A DNA stretch of 64,000 bases from Anaerolineaceae bacterium. Lineage in GTDB: Bacteria; Chloroflexota; Anaerolineae; Aggregatilineales; Phototrophicaceae. The notes beneath the pieces were generated by a model, which was given only the letters and a program-made list of their open reading frames with translations, had not been told where the DNA came from and made no database searches. Shown piece by piece: positions 16,751 to 24,864 of the stretch. Each line of letters begins with the position of its first letter. Position 1 is the first letter of the stretch. A program made the translations under genes and the position numbers. Where the stretch lies: positions 1 through 64,000 of the forward strand of contig PABP01000033.1 of NCBI GenBank assembly GCA_002699585.1. Direction: 5' to 3'.

Positions 16751-17827
16751 ATGACGCGCATTACAGTTGACCATGTCAGCAAAGAGTACAAAATATCATC
16801 TTTAGACAAACCGCTCTTGGCGGTCGATGATATCACCTTGCAGATTAAATCGGGCGAGGGGGTTGCTATTCTGGGGCCATCTGGCTCCGGTAAGACGACG
16901 CTGCTGCGCCTCATCGCTGGCCTGGAATCGCCGGATAGTGGGGCCGTCTATTATGAGGATCGCTCGCTGAGGGAAATTGCGGAAAACGAGCGTAATATCG
17001 GCATGGTCTTTCAGGATTACGCGCTCATCCCGCACTGGGAAGCGCAGCGCACTATTGGTTTCTTCCTGCGTCTGCGTCGCCGTGAAGGCGAAGTACCTGC
17101 CCATGTGCGTCGTGTATCGCACATTACAGGCGTTGGATTGGATCATCTGCTCGGTCGCTTTCCTAAACAGCTTTCCGGTGGGGAAAAGCAGCGCGTGGCG
17201 ATTGCGCGTGCTTTCGCCCGCGATCTCAACATTTTGCTCTTTGACGAACCCTTCGCCAATCTCGATGCCAAATTCCGGGCGACAGCCCGCCTGGAACTGC
17301 GCCGCTTGCTCAATGAATTTTCGGTGACCTCGGTGATTGTCACCCATGACCAGCACGAAGCAGCGTCTTTATCGGAGCGTATCGTGCTCCTGCGCGATGG
17401 TCATATTGAGCAGATCGGCCCTTATGAACACCTGCTGCAAGACCCGGACAATCTGTTTGTGGCTTCTTTCATCGGTACGCCGCAGTTCAATTTTTTCCAG
17501 GGCGTCGTTCGTGATGGCCAGTGGCGGCACCCTCTACTGGGCAATGTCAGCCTGCCAGTTCGTGTTGCTGAAGGTACCCCCGTGACGGTAGGCATTCGCC
17601 CGGAGCATGTTTGCTTGGTATCAGAAGGCATCCCAGGGAAGGTGACAACGGTCACACCGTATTTCACTGAGCGCTACATCCTTGCCGAAGTGACCAATGG
17701 GGCGGCCTCATGGCAGGTCCAGTTATCTGTTGATCATCACATTGAGCGCGGTGAGCAGGTGCATTGCCGCTTTTTAGAAGACGGGATTTACTTTTTCCAC
17801 ACCCAAAAAGAATACCGACTCGCTTAG
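16751..17827 (+). CDS. Orphan ABC transporter ATPase (MalK/UgpC/PotA-like)
   Basis: 358 residues from ATG 16751 (the frame also has ATG 16730). Complete ATPase domain: Walker A GPSGSGKTT, Q-loop VFQDYALIP, signature LSGGEKQR, Walker B ILLFDEPFANLD, H-loop VTHDQ. A C-terminal TOBE-type region follows (VTVGIRPEHVCLV). This architecture serves importers of sugars, polyamines, sulfate or molybdate. No permease or binding protein is adjacent, so it may energise transporters encoded elsewhere; the modAB pair at 42.4-44.1 kb, which has no ATPase, is one candidate. Divergent from the DUF4188 gene, convergent with the ComEA gene. Confidence 0.9.
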   Translation: MTRITVDHVSKEYKISSLDKPLLAVDDITLQIKSGEGVAILGPSGSGKTTLLRLIAGLESPDSGAVYYEDRSLREIAENERNIGMVFQDYALIPHWEAQRTIGFFLRLRRREGEVPAHVRRVSHITGVGLDHLLGRFPKQLSGGEKQRVAIARAFARDLNILLFDEPFANLDAKFRATARLELRRLLNEFSVTSVIVTHDQHEAASLSERIVLLRDGHIEQIGPYEHLLQDPDNLFVASFIGTPQFNFFQGVVRDGQWRHPLLGNVSLPVRVAEGTPVTVGIRPEHVCLVSEGIPGKVTTVTPYFTERYILAEVTNGAASWQVQLSVDHHIERGEQVHCRFLEDGIYFFHTQKEYRLA

Positions 17828-17834
17828 CTTGGTC

Positions 17835-18434
17835 TTATTCCAATGAGATAAACGGCGCGATTTGTTCCAGGGTTGCCTCGCCGATACCCTCAACCTCACC
17901 AAGCTGCTCAACGCTGCTGAAAGGCCCGTTTGCTTCACGGTAGGCGATGATGCGGTTAGCAATGACTGCACCAATGCCGGGTAAACGCTGCAATTCTTCA
18001 GCAACTGCTGTATTGACGTAAATGACTGTCCCACCGGAGCGCGTCGGCAATGCCGGGATAACGCCCGCTTCCTCGCTGTCATCACCCAATATCGGCACAT
18101 GGATTTGGTCGCCATCATGGATGATAGCTGCCAGATTCACCCGTGAGAGATCAGCATCTTCGCTGACGCCGCCAACTGCGTCAATCGCATCCTGAACGCG
18201 GCTGTTATGGGGTACCCGCACGGTTGTTTCTGGTTCGGCAACGGCCCCCGTAACATAGACCAAAATGGGCGATGGTGTCGCCGACGGCGCTTCAGTAGCG
18301 GTTGGCATCGGTGGATTGATTGTCATCACAACTGGCTCAGGCCGGGATGCCACGACGGCAACCAACCCGATGACGATCAAAATAGCAATGATGAATGTGA
18401 CGAGGAGTGTTGTGCGCGTAGACTGATCTGGCAT
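17835..18434 (-). CDS. ComEA-like DNA-binding protein
   Basis: 199 residues: an N-terminal membrane anchor (LLVTFIIAILIVIGLVAVVA), a Pro/Thr-rich linker, an SLBB domain (ILVYVTGAVAEPETTVRV, LAAIIHDGDQIHVP), then a double helix-hairpin-helix (YVNTAVAEELQRLPGIGAVI, IAYREANGPFSSVEQL, GEVEGIGEATLEQIAPFI). This is the standard layout of ComEA, the membrane-bound double-stranded-DNA receptor of natural transformation. No comEC is seen here, so a competence role is inferred from domain order. Confidence 0.88.
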   Translation of the reverse strand: MPDQSTRTTLLVTFIIAILIVIGLVAVVASRPEPVVMTINPPMPTATEAPSATPSPILVYVTGAVAEPETTVRVPHNSRVQDAIDAVGGVSEDADLSRVNLAAIIHDGDQIHVPILGDDSEEAGVIPALPTRSGGTVIYVNTAVAEELQRLPGIGAVIANRIIAYREANGPFSSVEQLGEVEGIGEATLEQIAPFISLE

Positions 18435-18515
18435 AAAATGGTCGCGTATTGGTAATAGTTAACAATGACGCGATTATAACGGCCTTTGCCTGCCTTAGCT
18501 ATCGAATAGGCCCAT

Positions 18516-19091
18516 TTATCCGGTTAGATGCGCCAGCAAATGCCAACTCAAACTTTGGCTGAGCCGCTGCATAGTATCGCTGATCTCAGGCGTTTTAGAT
18601 AGCAGACGAGAGGCCATGACGTCGCCTTTGACCACGATCACATCCTGGATATGGCTGCTGGTCAATGCCGAAAGACCACGCTCGGCGATCTGCTTACGCT
18701 GCTGTCCTTCAAATGCAAATGGCAACGATACAATGGCATACACGGCGATGTTTGTCTTATGGACGATGTTGGCGATCACGGGTAGCATCCCCGTACCTGT
18801 GCCACCTCCCAATCCAGCGATTAAGTAGACGCGATTGGGTTTGCTATCAAGTAAGCCCACGATCTGCGCATGGTTATCCTGGACGACCTTGGCCGCGATT
18901 TCCGGGTTGCCACCCGCGCCGAAACCACTACCTCCCAGATGTATGCTCTCTATGATGCTGGTTTCAGGTGGCTGTTCCGCATACGTATTGATGGCGATCA
19001 GTCGGGCATTTGTTAGTTTGGCTTTTGCGATTTCTAAGAGGGCCGCTTGGCCAGCATCCCCCACACCCAGTACCAGAGTCTGCATGGCCAT
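18516..19091 (-). CDS. Truncated FtsZ/tubulin-like protein (GTP-binding half only)
   Basis: 191 residues from ATG 19091, which follows the stop of the upstream 2H gene by one base (the frame itself is open further, to 19154). It carries the FtsZ nucleotide-binding motifs: VLGVGDAGQAAL, AINTYAEQ, GGSGFGAGGNPEIAAKV, the tubulin signature IAGLGGGTGTGMLPVIA and VSLPFAFEGQQRKQIAERG. The protein ends soon after. The T7 synergy loop (the NxDxxD-like element that triggers GTP hydrolysis in the next subunit) and the whole C-terminal domain of about 380-residue FtsZ are missing. It should bind GTP but not polymerise normally. Co-transcribed with the 2H gene. Confidence 0.8.
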   Translation of the reverse strand: MAMQTLVLGVGDAGQAALLEIAKAKLTNARLIAINTYAEQPPETSIIESIHLGGSGFGAGGNPEIAAKVVQDNHAQIVGLLDSKPNRVYLIAGLGGGTGTGMLPVIANIVHKTNIAVYAIVSLPFAFEGQQRKQIAERGLSALTSSHIQDVIVVKGDVMASRLLSKTPEISDTMQRLSQSLSWHLLAHLTG

Positions 19092-19092
19092 A

Positions 19093-19641
19093 TCAAATAG
19101 GGCCTTTGAGGTCAATAATGCGCTGAAGTTGATGCGGCTGGGTAGGCGTATCATCTGTAAACGACAGGCTCGTGATGCTTATCGGCCAGCTAAAAGACTG
19201 TTCATGAACAGCTTTGACCAGTGTCACGAGGTCGCCTTCTTGTAGCCCGGAGTGCCCCAGGGTGATATGCGGGACCCACTGCGCCGGATGATAGTAGGGG
19301 TTGGTTTCGATAGCGTGTTTATCAGCCAGGTGCCATACTTTTTCATGGAATGCGCTTAGCTCTGGCGTCCGTACGATAGAAATGTATAGTACCGGGGCTG
19401 GCCCTGTGAAGATGCCCAGTCCACTGCTCTGGATCGTGATTGGCTCCAGTTCACTCGCCAATCGCACCAGATCGGTGGCGAGTGCGGCTGTCTCGTAGCG
19501 TACTGCACCGTGGAAGCTCAGATGAGCAAAGGGCGCGAGGGCCTCAGGGTGATGTCCCAGAAGGCGCTCGAACAATACCCATAGGTCGTTGACGCGCGAT
19601 GTGATGTCTGTTTCGAATAAGGCAACAACACCATTGGGCAT
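19093..19641 (-). CDS. 2'-5' RNA ligase-like 2H phosphoesterase
   Basis: 182 residues with the two catalytic motifs of the 2H superfamily: His40-x-Ser42 in AHLSFHG and His125-x-Thr127 in VPHITLGH, on the expected symmetric fold. Members act on 2',3'-cyclic phosphates or 2'-5' linkages in RNA and nucleotides (ThpR, cyclic phosphodiesterases). The first motif has Ser rather than Thr, which the family tolerates. The gene lies one base upstream of the FtsZ-like gene and is probably co-translated with it; no functional link is known to me. Confidence 0.8.
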   Translation of the reverse strand: MPNGVVALFETDITSRVNDLWVLFERLLGHHPEALAPFAHLSFHGAVRYETAALATDLVRLASELEPITIQSSGLGIFTGPAPVLYISIVRTPELSAFHEKVWHLADKHAIETNPYYHPAQWVPHITLGHSGLQEGDLVTLVKAVHEQSFSWPISITSLSFTDDTPTQPHQLQRIIDLKGPI

Positions 19642-19761
19642 GGCCCACTCCGATCATGGCTTGTTTCGTTCGCTTTGCCTGATTATAGTAACGCATCGTG
19701 CGCATCATGACCTGTACTTGCGTACATTTGCCTATCCAATAAGTGAAATCAACAGCCAACC

Positions 19762-20757
19762 GTGACATACAAAACACATGCCTCGCTCAATGTGATGACC
19801 CTGCCCTGGCCGGCCAACTGGTCTGAGCTGTTCGATAAAGAACGGCCTCTGATCCTGGAAATCGGCTTCGGCAATGGCGATTATCTCATGCATCTGGCGC
19901 GTTCAAACCCGGATCACAACGTCATCGGCATTGAAATCGCCAATAAGTCGATGGAAAAAGCCGAGCGCAAAATCGCGGCAAGTGGCCTGCTGAACGTTCG
20001 TGCCATTCATGGCCGTGGTGAGACCGTCCTGCACCATTTGTTCGAGCCAGCCTCAATCGAGCAAATTCACGTCAACTACCCGGACCCCTGGTTCAAAACC
20101 CGCCACGCCGGACGCCGCCTTATCCAGCGTGATACGCTCGATGCCATCGTTAGCCGCCTTGAGCCGCAGGGTATGTTCTATCTGGGCACTGACATCCTCG
20201 ATTATGCTGAAATGGCTCATGATCTTTTGCTTGAGACACCGGGCCTGACCAATCAGCAGGATACTCCCTGGTCGGATACCATGTCCGGTCGCATCGTGAC
20301 CAAATACGAAGAGAAGGGCTATCGAGAAGGGCGGCCCGGTCACTTTTTTGTCTACCAGCGCAATGATCGTCCGGCTCCTGATGTGTCGGTTATGAAGGAA
20401 CTTGCTATGCCCCATGTTGTATTGTCATCGCCGCTATCGCCGGAAGCCATGCTCGACCAGTTCGACAAGATGACGCACCATGCCCCAGGTGACATCCACA
20501 TCGTCTATCTGGAAGCGTTTATGGATCATCGGCGGCGGGCGCTGCTCTTTGAAATCAAAATGCAGGAGCCAACCATCGACCAGCACTTTTGCCTGACGCT
20601 GACGCCCCGTGACGATGGCGACTATACGCTGATCTTTACTTCCATCGGCAATCCGCGCCCGACGCTGGGCATGCACATAGCCACGGGTCACCTTGGCGAT
20701 TGGCTTGCCAGCTTGCATCCCGAAGCCCGTATTGTTTCGCGTAAAGTGAGAGAGTAA
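19762..20757 (+). CDS. trmB: tRNA (guanine-N7-)-methyltransferase with C-terminal extension
   Basis: 331 residues. The first about 210 match TrmB, which makes m7G46 in tRNA: LILEIGFGNGDYLMHLA (SAM site), NVIGIEIANKSMEKAERK, IHVNYPDPWFKTRHAGRRLI (the YPDPWxKxxHxxRR motif) and TKYEEKGYREGRP. TrmB usually ends near 215-240 residues; about 110 further residues follow, starting at MKELAMPHVVLSSPLSPEAM, forming a separate domain I do not recognise. The GNAT gene begins five bases after the stop, so the two are probably co-transcribed. Confidence 0.92.
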   Translation: MTYKTHASLNVMTLPWPANWSELFDKERPLILEIGFGNGDYLMHLARSNPDHNVIGIEIANKSMEKAERKIAASGLLNVRAIHGRGETVLHHLFEPASIEQIHVNYPDPWFKTRHAGRRLIQRDTLDAIVSRLEPQGMFYLGTDILDYAEMAHDLLLETPGLTNQQDTPWSDTMSGRIVTKYEEKGYREGRPGHFFVYQRNDRPAPDVSVMKELAMPHVVLSSPLSPEAMLDQFDKMTHHAPGDIHIVYLEAFMDHRRRALLFEIKMQEPTIDQHFCLTLTPRDDGDYTLIFTSIGNPRPTLGMHIATGHLGDWLASLHPEARIVSRKVRE

Positions 20758-20762
20758 CCCAT

Positions 20763-21524
20763 ATGGAACAGTCGATTACGTCCTATCAGGTCTATACTCA
20801 ACGAGAGCGCCGCCGCAGTGATCTCGATTGGGATGCCTATATGGCACAGGCATGGCCGGAGTTCATCAACCATGATCAGATAGCAGATAAATACTGGCCT
20901 GCTTACTACGAAGATCTGGCCGATTTTCTCTTCTACCTTTGCGAAGATGACAAAGTCGTCGCGCATGGCAAAACCATCCCTGTGCGCTGGGAGGATGGCC
21001 TGTCTACGCTGCCGGATATGGGTTGGGATTGGGCAATCCAGAGTGGCGTCACGGGCTATGCTGAGGGCTTCCAGCCCAACATGCTCAGTGCCTTAGAAAT
21101 CTCGATTGCACCGCAGTTTCGGGGCAAAGGTCTCAGCAAAGTCTGCCTGGAACTCATGTATCACATTGCCGATCAACAGGGCTTTGATAAGCTGGTCGCG
21201 CCAGTGCGGCCATCGCAAAAGCACCTCTATCCCCTCATCTCAATAGAAGATTACATCACCTGGCGTCGTGATGATGGTTTGCTATTTGATGGCTGGTTGC
21301 GTACGCATGAGCGTATGGGTGCCAAGATACTCCATGTCGCGCCTCAGTCCATGCAAGTTGTGGGTACAGTCGCTGAGTGGGAAGAATGGACGGGCATTGC
21401 TTTTCCGGCCAGTGGCCAGCATATCGTGCCTCTTGCGCTCAATCCCATGACCATCGACCGCGAAGCTGACCAGGGCATCTACATCGAACCCAATGTATGG
21501 CTGGTCCATACAGTCATGGTTTAG
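20763..21524 (+). CDS. GNAT-like acetyltransferase
   Basis: 253 residues. The central part contains a GNAT acetyl-CoA site: MLSALEISIAPQFRGKGLS with the Q-x-x-G-K/R-G loop, followed by CLELMYHIADQQGFDKLVAPVRP. The N-terminal 100 residues are acidic and Trp-rich, and the C-terminal 80 contain a second beta-rich part, so it is larger than a minimal GNAT. Substrate unknown. It begins five bases after trmB, and its 3' end abuts the RNase P RNA gene on the other strand. Confidence 0.7.
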   Translation: MEQSITSYQVYTQRERRRSDLDWDAYMAQAWPEFINHDQIADKYWPAYYEDLADFLFYLCEDDKVVAHGKTIPVRWEDGLSTLPDMGWDWAIQSGVTGYAEGFQPNMLSALEISIAPQFRGKGLSKVCLELMYHIADQQGFDKLVAPVRPSQKHLYPLISIEDYITWRRDDGLLFDGWLRTHERMGAKILHVAPQSMQVVGTVAEWEEWTGIAFPASGQHIVPLALNPMTIDREADQGIYIEPNVWLVHTVMV

Positions 21525-21535
21525 CTAGGGAAGAA

Positions 21536-21881
21536 GTCCAGGTCGACCCATAAGCCGCATTCTGTTCTAAGGAATCATCTATCTGGGATGTGCGTTGCCA
21601 CACACCTCGTGCAGCCTACCCGATGCTTTTTGCGGGACGAGCCGCCCCAATGCATCTGCTTGGCCTTGCTCCCGGTGGGGTTTACATGGCCGCCGACATT
21701 CCTGCCGACGCCGGTGCGCTCTTACCGCACCCTTTCACCCTCACGCCGCAATGCGACGCAATCTGCTCTCTGTTGCACTTTCCGTCGGGTTCCCCCGCCT
21801 GGCTGTTAGCCAGCACCGTGCTCTTCGGAGTGCGGACTTTCCTCGACGCCTTAGCGCCGCGATTCCCCGGTCAACCTGGAT
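21536..21881 (-). ncRNA. rnpB: RNase P RNA
   Basis: The catalytic RNA that matures tRNA 5' ends. On the minus strand the 5' region contains GCGTCGAGGAAAGTCCGCAC (conserved GAGGAAAGUCC), then AACAGCCAGGCGGGGG, GACGGAAAGTGCAACAGAGA and AGGGTGAAAGGGTGCGGTAA, and the 3' part AACAGAATGCGGCTTATGGG. The ends pair as helix P1 (CCAGGTTGACC with GGTCGACCTGG). About 346 nt, bacterial A-type style. Long open frames across it (for example an upstream extension of the 21,964 gene) are artefacts. Ends are accurate to a few bases. Confidence 0.95.
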
Positions 21882-21885
21882 ACCT

Positions 21886-21891
21886 ATTATA
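21886..21891 (-). promoter_or_regulatory. -10 box of rnpB
   Basis: Consensus TATAAT on the minus strand, five bases before the predicted RNase P RNA 5' end. I see no good -35 at the expected spacing. Confidence 0.6.
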
Positions 21892-21963
21892 GTCCTGTTG
21901 TATTGGTATTTTGTAGGCTTGCGAGTGGCATTCAAACCGATTACCCTCATTGCCGGATCGAAA

Positions 21964-23811
21964 ATGGAGATTGCTTCGATGACCGTCAGTATGACTACAA
22001 TCCGCCGCATAGGTTGGTCCACCTTGCTCTTCTTGCTGATTTTCGCAAGTCGTGCACTGCTGCTCAACCGCCTAGAGATGAACCACGACGAGGTCTGGCA
22101 CACCTGGCAAACGGGTCAATCTCTTGAAGAAGCCATGCGCTGGCTGCCTTTTGATTGGCCGCCGCTGTATGTGGTTGTGCTCTGGGTGTGGCAGAACTTT
22201 GTCGGCAATCATCCCATTGTCATGCGCCTGCTATCGGCATTGATCTTCATGATTGGCAGCGCCTGGACCTTTAGATTGGGTCGACGGCTGTTCCATACAG
22301 AACCAGCCGCATGGGGCCTGACCCTGGCCTATGCCGCTCTCGGCTATATCATCTTTTTGAGCACCTACGTCCGTGCTTACGTCATCATGCTGGCGCTGCT
22401 GCCGCTGGCGCTCTACCTGGCGCTGCGATATTTTGACAAACCCACCATCTGGCGGGCTGTCTGGCTGGCGCTGGCGATGGCGGCCCTGTTTTATACCAAT
22501 CTCACCGCTGTGATTGCGTTTGCGGCCATCGGTATCACGACCCTCATTTTCTACCCCAGGCAGATTTGGCGCTGGTGGTTGCCCGGAACCATGGCCTTTG
22601 TCCTGGCCATACCGGAAATTCTGGCCAAGCTGGATTTGGTCCAGCGACGAGAAGCGGGCCTTGGTGAAAAACTGCCGTCGCTGCCGGAAGGCTTACTTGA
22701 GATTTTCCATGCGGATCTAGGGCATGCGGCTTTGTTCTGGCTGCTGGTACTGGTCATTGCAGTGGGCTTTGTGCTGTGGAAACGTCGCTTCACACTGCGT
22801 ATGGGCCTGATGATCGTATCATGGCTATTGATCCTGCCCATTCTGGTCTACGCGACGGATGGCATTATCGGCTTCTTCACTGCTCAATATTCCTGGTGGA
22901 TCACCTTCGGATTTGCTTTGCTGGTGGCCTGGGGGTACCAGGCTGCACCCCGCATCGGGCGTATTGGCCTGTCGCTGGTCCTGATTGGCCTGATGTTTGT
23001 GCCACTGACGCGCGGCTATCGGCCTTTTGACGAACTGAAGTATGGCTTGCCTACGCTCCCGTTCGAGCAGACCTTCTCTGTATTGGCTACCGAATTACAA
23101 AATGGAGATGTGTTTCTGGTGCATCCTGATTGCGAATGCGGCGACCACTATGTCTGGAACTATTTTGAGTCAATTTACTTTCCGAACCCGCCGCAGCACG
23201 TCACCGAGCCAGATGGTCATCGCCGTATCTGGTACGTTTATCGCTCAGGCCAAAATGACGAGAACATCCAACGCCAGCTTGAGCAATCCTATGTGACGGG
23301 TCGATTCATTGGTCCCTGGGAACTCTTCTTCCGCTTGTACGAAGCCCCGCCGGACCGTGATGGCATCCTCTTTGAGAATGGCCTGCGCTTTCACGGTGCC
23401 CAACTACTAGAGCCGGATCGCCAACCCAGGGTTCAGCCTTATGTCTATCGAGAAGGTGAGGATGTCCGCGTGCGCTTGTGGTGGTCCGTCGATGAGCCTC
23501 TGGATCGTGATTACAGTGTGACCCTGCAAATCCTGAACGAGTTGGGCTTGTTTGCGCAAACCGATGGTGCACCGCAGCCCGTCAGCCTGGACCCGACACA
23601 GGATGCCTCGCCATCCCAGACCAGCCAGTGGCAGCCAGGGCAGTACTACATTGATGACCGTGTCCTGACCATGCCGTATCCCGCTACGCGCCTTGATCTG
23701 ATGCTTTACCTGGGCGTGTACTACTGGGAAGATGGCGTTCGCTTGCAAGCTGAGGGCGTCAACCCGGACGGTCTTTTGCCCTTATTACCCATTGCTCTCA
23801 TGGCCTGGTAG
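21964..23811 (+). CDS. ArnT/PMT-like membrane glycosyltransferase (GT39 type)
   Basis: About 615 residues from ATG 21964 (or 21979). The frame is open further upstream, but that part is the RNase P gene. The first membrane segment (STLLFLLIFASRALLL) is followed by the acidic loop MNHDEVWHTW, the catalytic-type first-loop Asp/Glu of polyprenyl-phosphate-dependent glycosyltransferases, then some nine further membrane segments to about residue 360, and a beta-rich C-terminal domain with CECGDHYVWNYF. Such enzymes move a sugar from a lipid carrier to a protein or lipid outside the membrane; donor and acceptor are unknown. Confidence 0.75.
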   Translation: MEIASMTVSMTTIRRIGWSTLLFLLIFASRALLLNRLEMNHDEVWHTWQTGQSLEEAMRWLPFDWPPLYVVVLWVWQNFVGNHPIVMRLLSALIFMIGSAWTFRLGRRLFHTEPAAWGLTLAYAALGYIIFLSTYVRAYVIMLALLPLALYLALRYFDKPTIWRAVWLALAMAALFYTNLTAVIAFAAIGITTLIFYPRQIWRWWLPGTMAFVLAIPEILAKLDLVQRREAGLGEKLPSLPEGLLEIFHADLGHAALFWLLVLVIAVGFVLWKRRFTLRMGLMIVSWLLILPILVYATDGIIGFFTAQYSWWITFGFALLVAWGYQAAPRIGRIGLSLVLIGLMFVPLTRGYRPFDELKYGLPTLPFEQTFSVLATELQNGDVFLVHPDCECGDHYVWNYFESIYFPNPPQHVTEPDGHRRIWYVYRSGQNDENIQRQLEQSYVTGRFIGPWELFFRLYEAPPDRDGILFENGLRFHGAQLLEPDRQPRVQPYVYREGEDVRVRLWWSVDEPLDRDYSVTLQILNELGLFAQTDGAPQPVSLDPTQDASPSQTSQWQPGQYYIDDRVLTMPYPATRLDLMLYLGVYYWEDGVRLQAEGVNPDGLLPLLPIALMAW

Positions 23812-23850
23812 TTCTTAGTCACTTTATGCGTGAACCTCTTGGAGAGAAAT

Positions 23851-24738
23851 ATGCCTGCTTTAGAAATGATGTGGGTCGATGCCTTTACCACGAAGCCGTT
23901 TGCTGGCAATCCGTGTGCCGTTGTCTTCGATGCCGATGGCCTTACTGCTGAGCAAATGCAGACCATCGCCTTTGAAATGCACCTTTCGGAAACAGCCTTT
24001 CTCATGCAATCGGAGACGGCTGATTTCCGCGCGCGTTATTTCACCCCGGGCGAAGAGATTCCGCTAGCAGGGCATCCAACGATAGCCAGCATGTTCGCGC
24101 TGGTAAAGACGGGCCGCCTGACACTTGGCGAACAGCCCCGGACAGTGTCGTTGCAATTGCAAGCCGGGACCATCAGTGTGGATGTGAGGCCTGATACCGT
24201 GTCGCCCCTCATCACCATGACACAGCTCAAACCACAGTTCCTGGATGAGCATGATCCTGAAGTCGTCATGCCGATTTTTGGACTGTCTGCCGATGATGCG
24301 TTACCCGGTGTGCCCATTCAAACGGTCAGCACAGGCACGCCGCAACTGATGATCGCCGTCAAGGACCATGACGCGTTACGCCGTTCTCTTCTCGATACGG
24401 CTGCTTATGTTGCCTATCGTGACCAGAGCGGGTTTTTCAGTCCGCATCTGTTTTGTGTAGAAGGCATCACTGACCGCGGCCAGACCTTTGCTCGTCACTA
24501 TGGTGCATCACCGGATACCAACGAAGACCCCTTTACTGGCTCGGCAACCGGAGGCATGGCGGCGTATCTGTGGCATTATGGTCTGCTAGAGCATCCGCAC
24601 TTCATAGCAGAACAGGGCCATTGGATGAATCGTCCCGGTATGGCCCATGTGGAAGTTGTCGGCCCGCGTGAGGATATTGAGGCTGTGCGTGTGGGTGGTC
24701 AGGCGGCCAGCGTGTTAATAGGGCAGATTCAAATATAG
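23851..24738 (+). CDS. PhzF-family epimerase/isomerase
   Basis: 295 residues from ATG 23851, chosen because GGAGAG lies six bases upstream. The PhzF fold shows in WVDAFTTKPFAGNPCAVV, the catalytic-Glu region MHLSETAFLMQ, YFTPGEEIPLAGHPTIAS, and the second half with ARHYGASPDTNEDPFTGSAT. Relatives isomerise small metabolites (trans-2,3-dihydro-3-hydroxyanthranilate in phenazine makers), but most chromosomal copies have unknown substrates and no phenazine genes are nearby. Confidence 0.9.
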   Translation: MPALEMMWVDAFTTKPFAGNPCAVVFDADGLTAEQMQTIAFEMHLSETAFLMQSETADFRARYFTPGEEIPLAGHPTIASMFALVKTGRLTLGEQPRTVSLQLQAGTISVDVRPDTVSPLITMTQLKPQFLDEHDPEVVMPIFGLSADDALPGVPIQTVSTGTPQLMIAVKDHDALRRSLLDTAAYVAYRDQSGFFSPHLFCVEGITDRGQTFARHYGASPDTNEDPFTGSATGGMAAYLWHYGLLEHPHFIAEQGHWMNRPGMAHVEVVGPREDIEAVRVGGQAASVLIGQIQI

Positions 24739-24809
24739 ACCTGTCGCTCAGTCTGGCAAATAGATGAGTCAATACGCGAGCCGCCTGATACACGTCAGGT
24801 AAGCGGCGG

Positions 24810-24838
24810 TTGTTGCATTTAGGGGCTGCCTCTACAAT
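24810..24838 (+). promoter_or_regulatory. Promoter of the transglutaminase-domain gene
   Basis: TTGTTG, 17 bases, TACAAT, 27 bases before the ATG at 24865. Good spacing and five of six matches in the -10 box. Confidence 0.6.
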
Positions 24839-24864
24839 GTGACCATCATTGTTTCGGAGACCTT

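Noticed and set aside
21595-21963. N-terminal extension of the GT39-type protein to 738 residues
   Set aside because: The extension is the antisense reading of the RNase P RNA gene; the family start and a membrane segment follow ATG 21964 or 21979.
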